Source: Candidatus Nitrospira nitrosa (GTDB taxonomy: Bacteria > Nitrospirota > Nitrospiria > Nitrospirales > Nitrospiraceae). Taken from it: a DNA stretch of 64,000 nucleotides. Of this stretch, positions 18,268-26,599 are shown in pieces. The stretch is taken from positions 372,001-436,000 of the forward strand of contig NZ_CZQA01000010.1 of assembly GCF_001458735.1 (NCBI RefSeq), in the 5' to 3' direction. The notes beneath the pieces are model-generated. The model was not told the DNA's origin. It did no database searches and saw only the letters and a list, made by a program, of their open reading frames with translations. Within the stretch, counting starts at the first letter, position 1; each line of letters begins with the position of its first letter. The translations under genes were made by a program, and so were the position numbers.

Positions 18268-20133
18268 GTGACCCACGACCACCGACTCAGCAATAGAGGC
18301 ATTCTAGCAGGCGCTTGGATCGGCGCTGTACTGCTCGTCCTCGCCGGCTGCGCGACACATCTTGAGTTCCCTCCAATGGGGACTCCCCTTTCCGCCAGCG
18401 CCAAACTGGAAACGTCATCCGCCCTCAAGGACCTCACGCTTCGCTATACTGATACATGCGGGCAGCTCCAGGAATTTCCGTTAGGGGAGCGCTTGCAAGA
18501 AGCCTTACAGGAAGGCCTTCACCGAACCTTTGACCGTGTGGTTTCTGAGGGAGCAGAAAGTGCCGGTCCACCGGACCATGTCGTCCAGGTCGACCTAGTC
18601 GACTCGTCATTCGATCTCAATAAAGAGGCACTCTACGACCGTGCCCCGGCCCTGATCCATCTCAACGCGATCGCCCGAATCTATGACCGAACAGGGACGT
18701 TGCTCCGGCAAACGGACATTGCCGTGTCCCGCCAGGAACGTCTGCGACTCGAACAGATCTCAAAGAACTGCGATTACATCATTGGTCCGTTCATCCAGGA
18801 CACCACCATCGACTTTGCAACCAGGGTCGCCCTCACCGCAAAACAAGCTGCCGCGAGCCATGACGCGCTCAGCTCGACCGAGCCGACGGCTCCACCATCG
18901 GAAAGCCTCATCGTGCCTCCCACTTTGAGCCCAATACGCCCCGAACAACCAAATGGCTCTGCGGCGTCATCCGCTCTCCGATTCAAGGCGCTGTTACTCG
19001 ATGAAAACAGCGATCTCATGTTCGAAGGTGGCGAACATATTCGCGTCCGCGTCGACGTCGTCAATACAGGATCAACTCTGGTGGAGAACGCCTCGGTCTC
19101 GTTGACAGGAACTCGGCTCACCCTCGAACAGTTTCCCACGACCGTCTTGAGAATTCCGCCTCTGCAACCTGGCCAAACACGATCGTTGGAGTTTGTCGCC
19201 ACCCTGCCCCTGCTCGCGCAGCCGGAACAGGCTGAGATTCGAGTGATCGTTGAGGAGCGCAGTGGCGCCGCAGCCCCGCCTCAAACCCTGTCCTTCACGA
19301 TCGCTCCGACGGGAACTAGAGGTGACGATGTCGATCAGGTATCAACCCAAGCATCCACTGTTCAACACCCAGCCATCTCCGTCGTTGCCATCGGCATCAG
19401 TTCCACTCTCACGCAACAGATTCCATCACGCACGCATGCGGCGCATGATGCGGAAACGGTCGCTAAGTATTTTCAGACGCTCGGAGGTGTGCCGTCTTCC
19501 AATATCGCCCTGTTGACAGACCGCAAGGCCACCTCTGCGCAGATCGAAAAAACCCTGCGCGAATGGCTCCCGACTCGTTCGACGACGGACGGGATCGTGA
19601 TCATCTACTATTCCGGCCAAGCGATGGTTTCGCCAAGAGGGGAAATCATGCTGGTGCCCTATGACGGGACCAAGACTCCAACCAGTCTGTATCGACTAAG
19701 CGCACTGGAGTCAGTCCTTGCGAGACTGCATCCGCAACAGGCTATCTTGATCTTCGACGGGAAAACGTCTCCCATTGTCGACCAGACCAAAACACCCCCC
19801 ACCCCGCGATGGGACCTGGATGGAGAGAACACGATTCGATTGATCGCCGTCGAGGGGCTCGCAACCGGTATCGAGGATGACGCCCATCGTCACGGTCTCT
19901 TTACCTACTACCTGCTGCGCGGCCTGCGCGGGGAAGCAGATACGAATCGAGATGGAAAAGTCACGCTTGGAGAGATGAGCGGATTCGTGCGGCAAAAAGT
20001 CGCCTGGGCGTCAAAATCACAGTTTGGGACGACCCAACGTCCTCAGATCATCCCATTGCTCAAAGCGGATGACAAAGCTACTGACCTAGTCCTCACCACA
20101 CTACCTTCTCTCTCGGCATCAGAAGCACCCTAA
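18268..20133 (+). CDS. Lipoprotein with catalytically dead caspase-like (C14) domain
   Basis: 621 aa. GTG start; lipobox LAGC with Cys28. Residues about 30-210 form an unrecognised lipoprotein domain; about 235-340 is a CARDB/Ig-like beta-sandwich (VDVVNTGSTLVENASVSL). Residues about 370-605 are a caspase-fold domain: ISVVAIGISS, HAAHDAETVAKYF, SNIALLTDRKAT, and the terminal DTNRDGKVTLGEM. The catalytic His position reads YYSGQA (about 448) instead of YYSGHG, and the Cys position reads LIFDGKTS (about 494) instead of DACxS, so proteolysis is not expected. Transcribed divergently from degP across about 295 bases. Confidence 0.75.
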   Translation: MTHDHRLSNRGILAGAWIGAVLLVLAGCATHLEFPPMGTPLSASAKLETSSALKDLTLRYTDTCGQLQEFPLGERLQEALQEGLHRTFDRVVSEGAESAGPPDHVVQVDLVDSSFDLNKEALYDRAPALIHLNAIARIYDRTGTLLRQTDIAVSRQERLRLEQISKNCDYIIGPFIQDTTIDFATRVALTAKQAAASHDALSSTEPTAPPSESLIVPPTLSPIRPEQPNGSAASSALRFKALLLDENSDLMFEGGEHIRVRVDVVNTGSTLVENASVSLTGTRLTLEQFPTTVLRIPPLQPGQTRSLEFVATLPLLAQPEQAEIRVIVEERSGAAAPPQTLSFTIAPTGTRGDDVDQVSTQASTVQHPAISVVAIGISSTLTQQIPSRTHAAHDAETVAKYFQTLGGVPSSNIALLTDRKATSAQIEKTLREWLPTRSTTDGIVIIYYSGQAMVSPRGEIMLVPYDGTKTPTSLYRLSALESVLARLHPQQAILIFDGKTSPIVDQTKTPPTPRWDLDGENTIRLIAVEGLATGIEDDAHRHGLFTYYLLRGLRGEADTNRDGKVTLGEMSGFVRQKVAWASKSQFGTTQRPQIIPLLKADDKATDLVLTTLPSLSASEAP

Positions 20134-20366
20134 CAAGCACGATTCACAACAGTTCAGTAATACGCGGTTCACCCCCTCACGTGAGCAATGAAGCCGGCTC
20201 TCATACTGCACATCGACGCTGCAAATCCAATGAGCAACTGTTGATCGTTTTCGTCCGGAAAGATTAGGAGGTGTACCGGTTAAAGGCATCCACCCTCATA
20301 ATACATATCCGGATTGTTTCTGAACCAGATTTGGGCTTCAGTCGCCAGCAAGAGCGCGCATTGTTG

Positions 20367-21295
20367 CCGTAAATATCCGACAGTCCAGAGTAGACTCTGG
20401 ACATGGACACAAGAACTCGGATCATTCTTGCAGCGGAACTGGCGACTCAAGGGCTCTCCGTTTCCGCGATCGCGGGCCAACTTGAGCGCCATCGAGAAAC
20501 CATAGGACTCTGGCTGAAGGCGGTTCGAATCGAAGGACTCTCTGTCTTTCTGGATCGCTATGCTGCGGCCAAGACGGGGCCACGTCCGGCACGACAGGTC
20601 CCGGGAGCGGTCAAACGCCTTGTCTGGGCGATTCGCGCCCGTGAATACGACTGCTGTGGGCAGAAGATTCAGTACTTTCTGGCTCATGAACAGCATATCC
20701 ATCTCTCTGTTCCCAAGATCTATGAAATCTTGGCTGAACGATACGTCTTACGGCCTCGGGGCCGGACCAATCAGCCACGCGGCGTTGTGCCGATTGCCAC
20801 GGTTCCCCGCGCGGTCATTCAGATGGATACCGTGGTTTTTGGCGAGGTCTTCGCCTTTACCGGGGTGGACATCTATACGAAGGAAGCGGATGTCGTTCTG
20901 CGGACCGGACTAACAAGCGAGGATGGGGCCATGTTTTTGCGCACAGCCATGACTCGCCGCTTTACCGGGCCTGTGCAGATCATCCAGACCGATGGGGGCT
21001 CAGAGTTCAAAGGCGTGTTTGCCCAACAGGTGCTCCAGTATTGTACACGACATCGCATCGCCCGTCCCTATAAGAAGAACGAGCAGGCGTATATTGAGAG
21101 CTTCAATCGAACCCTGCGCAAGGAATGCTTGGGGTGGATCTCCTATCGAGTAGAAGAACTGCCCACACTCCAGGGCGAGGTGCGTGCATTTCTGGACCGG
21201 TATCACTATCATCGGCCGCATCTTGGATTCACCCCGATGCGACCGCCGTTATCGCCAAGCCGTGAAGGACCTGACGGACTGTCGGATATTTACGG
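20367..21295 (+). mobile_element. Insertion sequence with 20-bp perfect inverted repeats
   Basis: CCGTAAATATCCGACAGTCC at 20367-20386 is repeated as its exact reverse complement at 21276-21295, enclosing one DDE transposase gene. The right repeat lies inside the last codons of the transposase. No target duplication is obvious immediately outside the repeats, so the exact outer ends may lie a few bases further out. Confidence 0.8.
20383..20402 (+). promoter_or_regulatory. Hairpin abutting the transposase start codon
   Basis: GTCCAGAG and CTCTGGAC form an 8-bp stem with a 4-base loop ending one base before the ATG. Its first bases overlap the IS inverted repeat. It would hide the initiation region in an mRNA read from outside the element. 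Confidence 0.55.
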
Positions 21296-21302
21296 AGAAT
21301 AG
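20403..21302 (+). CDS. DDE transposase, integrase-core (IS481/IS3-like)
   Basis: 299 aa. An N-terminal helix-turn-helix (about 10-50, LSVSAIAGQLERHRETIGLW) is followed by a retroviral-integrase-type core with DDE residues in IQMDTVVFGE, IIQTDGGSEF and YIESFNRTLRKECL. It appears intact. The ATG directly follows the perfect hairpin GTCCAGAG-TAGA-CTCTGGAC (20383-20402), and no ordinary ribosome-binding site is free, which suggests low or controlled translation. Confidence 0.85.
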   Translation: MDTRTRIILAAELATQGLSVSAIAGQLERHRETIGLWLKAVRIEGLSVFLDRYAAAKTGPRPARQVPGAVKRLVWAIRAREYDCCGQKIQYFLAHEQHIHLSVPKIYEILAERYVLRPRGRTNQPRGVVPIATVPRAVIQMDTVVFGEVFAFTGVDIYTKEADVVLRTGLTSEDGAMFLRTAMTRRFTGPVQIIQTDGGSEFKGVFAQQVLQYCTRHRIARPYKKNEQAYIESFNRTLRKECLGWISYRVEELPTLQGEVRAFLDRYHYHRPHLGFTPMRPPLSPSREGPDGLSDIYGE

Positions 21303-21347
21303 TGCGGAGCGCCGGCGATCCAGAAGGGACAATATAAGATCTGACCC

Positions 21348-21516
21348 CCAGGGCTTCACAGCCCTGGTTCCTTAGTTCCTTCGGCGAAACTTGCCGGAAC
21401 CTGCCATCCTACGCCAAGGCTTCGAAGAGTACTCACTGCGTCTTCCTCTACCGCCATATCCATCCTCCGTAGCAGACGATAGCGAAGGAGGGACAGCGGT
21501 AGCTTCCTGCGTAGAC
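21348..21516 (-). repeat. Hairpin repeat, copy A (IS200/IS605-end-like)
   Basis: An 8-bp hairpin CCAGGGCT-TCAC-AGCCCTGG (21348-21367) is followed by GTTCC, CTTCGGCG and, 132 bases after the hairpin, TAGCTTCCTGCGTAGAC (21500-21516). The same order of elements occurs at 54313-54396 with a different stem sequence and shorter spacing. The covarying stem with 4-base loop resembles the terminal hairpins of IS200/IS605-type elements. No tnpA or tnpB gene is present. Confidence 0.6.
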
Positions 21517-21535
21517 AAACGAAACATGAAACGAC

Positions 21536-21560
21536 CATGTGCAGCGTGGTGCTGCACATG
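21536..21560. repeat. Perfect 10-bp stem-loop
   Basis: CATGTGCAGC, 5-base loop GTGGT, GCTGCACATG. It lies 19 bases beyond the 17-mer of repeat copy A. No T tract on either side, so it is not a typical terminator. It may mark a mobile-element end. Confidence 0.55.
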
Positions 21561-21797
21561 TGTCCCATAACGCCTCAACTTTTAAAATAGCGATGTCCAA
21601 CGAGTTAGACAATGCAACGCATTGATATATCTTGATTTGCTAAAACTAACCTTGGAATTCATGTCCCATTCTTAAGAAGGGATTCACGGGACGCTTCACA
21701 CAAAGCTACATCCGTACTTCGAATAAGCTCTACTCCTACCTACATCTTTCCAAGGTGGTTTCCATTTTTCTACGACAAGGCACGGTCATTGCCCTGG

Positions 21798-21892
21798 GGA
21801 AGGTCTGATTTATTCGGAGTTTCAACCGCAGACCAGTCGAATCTTCTGTGTTTTGAAACGGGTTGGGCAAAACCAGAGTTCATCAACCTTCC
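21798..21892 (+). repeat. Short non-autonomous element (MITE-like), copy 1
   Basis: A 95-bp sequence that begins GGAAGGTCTGATTTATTC and ends CATCAACCTTCC, with imperfect inverted ends. The interior (CCAGTCGAATCTTCTGTG, TTTTGAAACGGGTTGG) matches the minus strand of 62274-62372 over its whole length. Same length, ends and interior without a gene indicate a miniature inverted-repeat element. Confidence 0.7.
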
Positions 21893-22048
21893 GTGGAGGA
21901 CCAGGTGAGACGGTACACCGCGACAGCATGGGGATCGCCCCGTTCATTCTACCCAACCGTATTGCCTGTTGCCCCAACGCGAAATCTTCGATGACCCACG
22001 TCTAGCGTATCAATTCAATCCTTAATTTCCTCAACTCAGGAGCTGATA

Positions 22049-23269
22049 ATGAGACCATGGAGAAAGATAGGCCTGTCTGCGGGACTCCGTGCCCCGAACG
22101 CACTATGCACCACGTTGTGCCAAATGCTGATGCTCTTAGTTTCCTCTCAGTGGTGTCTGGGAGGGTTTACACCCAACTGGGCGTGGGGTGAAGAGAGCAG
22201 CGCTCAAACTTCTGCAAACACGGCGTCTTCGAGCGATGCGGCGTATTCCTTCTGGAGGCCCTCCCCGGATTGGAGTACGAGATTTTTCCCGACCCCCCAA
22301 GAAATTCAACGGTACCGGAAAAGCTGGAATCCGTTCAGCCATGGGCCGATCTTGACCAACGCGGCTGATGTTTCACCCAAAGGTCAGTTTCTGGCCCAGC
22401 TCTATGTCTTCAGCCAGGTCGGGAACTCACAGTATGGCAATAGCGTGACATTGGGACATCACGACTCATCGGTTCACCTCAGGGCAGTCGCCCCCACTTT
22501 TTTCTTTGGGTATGGCGTCACGGACAACCTCGAGCTCAATGTTGCGCCCCAACTCTTGTGGTACAACTCCTTTAAAGGCACGGGGCCGTCGTTGGCCGGA
22601 GGACAAGGATCCGGACATGCCAACGATATCGGCTTGGGGGACACTACGTTGTTTCTGAAGTGGCGTCTGCGCGTACAGGACCCGGACTCGTGGCATGGCA
22701 CCTGGACGCTCTACAACGGCATCAGTCTTCCAACGAGTCAGTGGTTCGGCACGGATACGTTCGGCACACATCCCGTTCCCGGTGGATTCGCACCCCTAGG
22801 TCGCCTTCCCGCCACCAGATTCGGAGGGCTCGCGTTTACGGAAGGCCTCATGTGGCGAAAGAATATCCAGCCGTTCCGGCTCATGGGAGCCGTGTATTAT
22901 ACCTACACCATCCCCGGCAGCACGGGAGGCCGGACCACGTATAATGGGGATATCATCAATACACGGGCCATCGCAGAATGGATCGTGGACGACAAGCGGG
23001 GGTTCGGCTTGGCCCTGGAGTTCCTCTCGATCCATGGCGTGCCCTGGCGGGCGGACGGGCATGGTCTCAATATCAATCCCGCAAGCTATCACCTGATCGG
23101 GCTGGAGCCCTCTATTCAGTACACCCTCTTCCACGGCCCTGGTGGGTCGTTGGTGGCCGCTGCAGGATGCTTATTTTCGATCGCTGGGCAGAACGATATC
23201 AACGCCATCTACCCCAATATGTCCATTTACTATTACTGGAATAAAGAAGGCACGGCCTTGATGCGCTAG
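22049..23269 (+). CDS. Exported outer-membrane beta-barrel protein, transporter-like
   Basis: 406 aa. ATG with AGGAG 6 bases upstream. The N-terminus has a hydrophobic stretch (about 28-50) ending GWGEES, a plausible signal peptide. The mature protein has alternating beta-strand character: FFFGYGVTDNLELNVAPQ, HANDIGLGDTTLFLKWRL, GTWTLYNGISLPTSQWFG, ending in aromatic-rich strands (MSIYYYWNKEG). This matches the MetA-pathway/transporter-like outer-membrane family whose substrates are mostly unknown. It stands alone between mobile elements with a 157-base leader after the MITE-like copy. Confidence 0.65.
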   Translation: MRPWRKIGLSAGLRAPNALCTTLCQMLMLLVSSQWCLGGFTPNWAWGEESSAQTSANTASSSDAAYSFWRPSPDWSTRFFPTPQEIQRYRKSWNPFSHGPILTNAADVSPKGQFLAQLYVFSQVGNSQYGNSVTLGHHDSSVHLRAVAPTFFFGYGVTDNLELNVAPQLLWYNSFKGTGPSLAGGQGSGHANDIGLGDTTLFLKWRLRVQDPDSWHGTWTLYNGISLPTSQWFGTDTFGTHPVPGGFAPLGRLPATRFGGLAFTEGLMWRKNIQPFRLMGAVYYTYTIPGSTGGRTTYNGDIINTRAIAEWIVDDKRGFGLALEFLSIHGVPWRADGHGLNINPASYHLIGLEPSIQYTLFHGPGGSLVAAAGCLFSIAGQNDINAIYPNMSIYYYWNKEGTALMR

Positions 23270-23294
23270 CAGTCACCGAGGCGCCGTTGTCATA

Positions 23295-23332
23295 CTGGAG
23301 CCAGTCCGCACTGATTCGCGGACTGGCTCCAG
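23295..23332 (+). terminator. 15-bp perfect stem-loop after the barrel gene
   Basis: CTGGAGCCAGTCCGC and GCGGACTGGCTCCAG enclose an 8-base loop 25 bases after the stop at 23269. There is no T tract, so it may act as a mRNA 3'-end stabiliser rather than as an intrinsic terminator. Confidence 0.55.
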
Positions 23333-23742
23333 GGCTTCAACGACTGCGGTCTTGATTCATTGAGGTCTAGTCCTGAATCGTGCAAAGCGCAGGAGATGCG
23401 GATGCTGCATTGCTGCCTCAATGACCTAGGGTTCTCCACCCACAGAATGGCACGATTCCTTCCCGATTCGCGAGCACCGGACTGCACGGCTCGCTCGATG
23501 GCGGTGAGAATCTTGTTACAGGTCAAAGAGTCGAATTCGCGGCTGTAGAATGGCAGAAACCCTCCTTTGCGAATCTCGATCTCCGTGGCCATGAGGTTCT
23601 GCTCCCACAGGGACGCCTCACCCATACACGCGCGATCTCACGCATCGCATACCCCGTAATGAATCGCGCTTCCTCATGCGTTGCATGAACATCGCCCCGT
23701 GCTGGTCGCCCATCTCGGTTGGAGTGCCTTGCACGATCGTCG
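23333..23742 (-). pseudogene. Degraded coding remnant, multiple frameshifts
   Basis: On the minus strand, peptide-like stretches occur in successive different frames: TIVQGTPTEMGDQHGAMF (from 23742), then ATHEEARFITGYAMREIARV, then MGEASLWEQNLMATEIEI with KGGFLPFYSREFDSLTCN (to about 23500). The first stretch recalls the GTPxEMGxQHG start of C45-family acyltransferases, but this is weak. It abuts the dead IS630 transposase. Confidence 0.35.
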
Positions 23743-23756
23743 AGGTTTGGAATGGC

Positions 23757-24168
23757 CTAACCACTTAAGAATGATTCAATCTGTGACCGAGAAAAGATGG
23801 TCTGGACCGACGTGCGCAACTTTCTGCGGAGGGCTTTGGCTCACGCCCATTTATGCTCGATCTGGTTGAGGTCTGGGCTATAGGGCGGGAGAGACTCCAG
23901 CGTATGTCCGTCATGAATCAGTGCGGCTTGTGTGTCCCCCTGCTTATGGAACGTGGCACTATCCATGACAAGGATCGATGCGGGAGGCAGTTTGAGCAGC
24001 AGGTCTTGCCCCACCCAGCCAGTATAGAGATCGACATCAACATTGGTATCGAACAGCCCGACGGTCAGCAGCTCCTTCCCAATCAGCGCACCACACTGGC
24101 CCTCCCCACATCAAACCGTGTTGCCGCTCCCGTGAGCGTCAGCCCTTCCTTCTTTCGAACGGACAAGA
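23757..24168 (-). pseudogene. IS630-family transposase remnant
   Basis: The minus strand encodes KEGLTLTGAATRFDVGRASV (the N-terminal helix-turn-helix end), a deletion and frame change, then GWVGQDLLLKLPPASILVMD, SATFHKQGDTQAALIHDGH and YSPDLNQIEHKWA, the second and third catalytic regions of IS630 DDE transposases. A TGA follows HKWA in frame where TGG is expected, and the frame then continues for about 28 codons to FLSG-stop. The deletion, frame change and nonsense codon make it inactive. Confidence 0.8.
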
Positions 24169-24278
24169 CTCTACATTGAAAATCTCATGCATAGGCCATC
24201 CCTGTACCATAACCATGATTAATTGGTTTAGCCTTATCCACATACTTCGACTGTCGTAGTTGGCTCTGTGGCATAAAC

Positions 24279-24310
24279 GAGAGGGTGGGAAGCTTCCTCC
24301 CCACCCTCTC
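24279..24310 (-). terminator. Terminator of the five-repeat exported protein gene
   Basis: GAGAGGGTGGG pairs with CCCACCCTCTC across a 10-base loop, followed on the minus strand by GTTTATG. It lies 57 bases past the stop at 24367 and is nearly identical in stem to the terminator at 26515-26556. Confidence 0.7.
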
Positions 24311-24366
24311 TTCATCAGCATCGCTGTGAGCACAAGCGAGTGAACGTCTCTGCACACAGGCTGATT

Positions 24367-26205
24367 CTATTGACCGACGACTTGAAGTTGAATACTCCCG
24401 GTTTCCACCAGCGCAGGGTTAATGGTGATCGTGTACGTATCCGTCGTGGCTAGCGTCACCGTATTGAGGTTAAAGCTGGACGCGGAACTCGTCGCCCCCG
24501 CTTGCAGGACTCCACTCGGAGTATAGAGGTTCACGGCAACGGTCTCAAACTTATTATTGCTCGCCTTGATTGTGATCTGCTGGTTCGCCGTCCCGCTAAA
24601 CGTATAGCGACCGCTCTGACCGGCTCGACTGATCATGATCTGTCTCGGTGCGGCATTGATCTTAAGCGAGTCTGACACCTCCGTGGAGAGTGTGAGTGTC
24701 ATGTTTCCGGTATAGGGTCCACCTGGACGAACCAGCACGGTATAGACACCGGTGGTCGGCAAGGGGTTGGATATTTCAAGCGCACCACCAGCCGTCCCGA
24801 CGGCCGTAGAAGCCAGTGGGGTTCCATCCTGGCTCAGCAGCGACACGCTGCTCGACGTGAGTCCAACCGCTGTAAGCCCAAGGCTCACCCATTGTCCGGC
24901 ATTGCCGTTGAACGTGTACCGTGCCGTTTTACCTGGTTTGTTCAGGCTCACGGTCACTGGCACCCCATCGAGCGCAATCGTGCCGGAGACGGGTGACGAC
25001 AGCGCGAGGGTCATACTACCGGTGTTATTCCCCACCGGATCCACTACAACGGTGTAGATGCCGGTTTCCGGCAAAGCCGTGCTTGGGTCGAGGCTACCAC
25101 CACTGGCCCCAATCGTCGTCGAGGCGAACGTGCTGCCATCCGGCTTCAGCATCGAGAGCGTACTGGAGGCAATCGAGACCCCCGTGAGACCAAGGTTGAC
25201 CCATTGACCTGCCGTCCCGTTAAACGTGTAGAGCGCGCGTTGACCTGGTACCGTCAAGGTCGTGGTTGCAACCACTTGGTCCACCATCATGGTGCCGGTA
25301 AGATCCGGTGCGTTGTAGAGTGCGAGTTTCGCACTGCCGGTGTAATTCAGTTCAGGATCGATCAACACGGCATAGGTCCCGGACGCTGGAAGAATTTGAG
25401 CGTCCGCCACCGCACCAGCATACGCAAACGAGGTGGGTTTGCCCAAGGGAGTGCCGTCTGGCTTCAGGATGGAGACATACCCGCTTCTGATCGTCACATC
25501 ACTCAACTGCAGGCTGACCGCTTGGCCGCTGTTCCCTGAGAAGGTATAGCGCGCGTTTTGCCCGGCGCGCCCAATGCCAACTGGTACTGCTGAACCCTGA
25601 GGGACAATCGCGCCCTCCAGTTCATTTGAAACGGTGATTGTGAAGCTTCCCGTATAGGTGCTGAGGGGGTCGAAGAAAATCGTATAGGCCCCGGTCACCG
25701 GTAGCTCCATCAGATCCACACTGCTGCCATTCATTTCGCTGGATGAGATGGTTGCTCCGGAGTCGGCGGTGAATTGGTACGCGGTCGCAGATGTCTGGAC
25801 CTGCGTCTGTGAGGAAAGTGGCCGATTGCCCATGGTCGCATAGTAATTCTTGACTGCGGTCGGCTGTCTGGCGATCAACCCACCATCCGGCCCATAGACC
25901 GACACTTGGAACTGCGTAAGACTGACCGCGCTAAAACCGAGATTGATGCGTTGCCCAGCCGTCCCCTGAAAAGTCATTGCCCCATTCTTGTTCGGCGTGG
26001 CAATCTTGACCGTCACGGGATCCCCTCCGACGGTGACGTGCCCATTGTATTCAAGGTCTGCCGCCACGATCCCTGGTGGGAGGTCACCCTCCCCTGCATG
26101 ACTTGTTTCTGTGCCGACACTGAACGTCATTCCCGCTGATACAAGCGCGAGCGATGCTGCTACGACTGCTACTCGGCACTTCACCCATGGACATAGGCTG
26201 TGCAT
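24367..26205 (-). CDS. Exported protein with five PPC-like beta-sandwich repeats
   Basis: 612 aa from ATG 26205, preferred over the ATG at 26220 because AGGAGG (26213-26218) is correctly spaced for the second ATG. A signal peptide ends near TSHAGEG. Five repeats of about 95 residues each start with a motif such as MTFQGTAGQRINLGF, RYTFSGNSGQAVSLQL, LYTFNGTAGQWVNLGL, RYTFNGNAGQWVSLGL, RYTFSGTANQQITIKA and end with a tGtYtv-VDP--TGS pattern. This resembles the bacterial pre-peptidase C-terminal (PPC) fold. It has no catalytic domain, so it is a pure repeat protein, perhaps a surface or matrix component. Confidence 0.7.
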   Translation of the reverse strand: MHSLCPWVKCRVAVVAASLALVSAGMTFSVGTETSHAGEGDLPPGIVAADLEYNGHVTVGGDPVTVKIATPNKNGAMTFQGTAGQRINLGFSAVSLTQFQVSVYGPDGGLIARQPTAVKNYYATMGNRPLSSQTQVQTSATAYQFTADSGATISSSEMNGSSVDLMELPVTGAYTIFFDPLSTYTGSFTITVSNELEGAIVPQGSAVPVGIGRAGQNARYTFSGNSGQAVSLQLSDVTIRSGYVSILKPDGTPLGKPTSFAYAGAVADAQILPASGTYAVLIDPELNYTGSAKLALYNAPDLTGTMMVDQVVATTTLTVPGQRALYTFNGTAGQWVNLGLTGVSIASSTLSMLKPDGSTFASTTIGASGGSLDPSTALPETGIYTVVVDPVGNNTGSMTLALSSPVSGTIALDGVPVTVSLNKPGKTARYTFNGNAGQWVSLGLTAVGLTSSSVSLLSQDGTPLASTAVGTAGGALEISNPLPTTGVYTVLVRPGGPYTGNMTLTLSTEVSDSLKINAAPRQIMISRAGQSGRYTFSGTANQQITIKASNNKFETVAVNLYTPSGVLQAGATSSASSFNLNTVTLATTDTYTITINPALVETGSIQLQVVGQ

Positions 26206-26220
26206 AGTCGCCCTCCTCAT

Positions 26221-26514
26221 AGTTCAAAATAAGAACACTGATGGTTCGCTGTAATATAGGTCATCGCGTGCGAGCTTTTAAGGCGATTCTAGCTCGTCCG
26301 GCGGACTGTACCCCTTTTTGTATGCAAGGCGCAATCCCCCCAAGCCTTCCAACATCACTATTCCCCACCCTCAAACGAGGGGATCGCGGCACAGAACGTC
26401 CAGTATCTGGATTGTGGTAGCAACTGGCGTGGCGAAGCGAAGAACGTATGACCTGGGTCGGAAAGGCGTCATGAACCACGTGGACCATTCGTGCCTCCAG
26501 ATAGGCCAACACGC
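26221..26514. other. Intergenic, nothing recognised
   Basis: Upstream region of the five-repeat gene and downstream region of the cytochrome gene. Together with the terminator it spans 379 bases. Short open frames show no family resemblance. No clear -35/-10 pair was found for the repeat-protein gene. Confidence 0.4.
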
Positions 26515-26556
26515 AAAAAGAGAGGGTGAGGAGTTCCCTCCCCACCCTCTCTTTTT
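26515..26556. terminator. Bidirectional rho-independent terminator
   Basis: AAAAAGAGAGGGTG pairs with CACCCTCTCTTTTT with a short internal loop, giving a T tract on both strands. It lies 44 bases past the cytochrome c stop at 26600. Confidence 0.85.
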
Positions 26557-26599
26557 CTTAGTTCTCTTATGAACTTACGAGGATCAGCCGAGCAAGTCG

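Noticed and set aside
18012-18437. 141-residue open frame antisense to the start of the pseudo-caspase gene
   Set aside because: Its composition is that of a shadow frame and it overlaps the signal peptide region of a convincing lipoprotein gene.
23290-23625. Possible intact gene of 111 residues on the minus strand
   Set aside because: Only the N-terminal part looks protein-like, and it joins remnants in other frames, so it is listed as part of a degraded gene.
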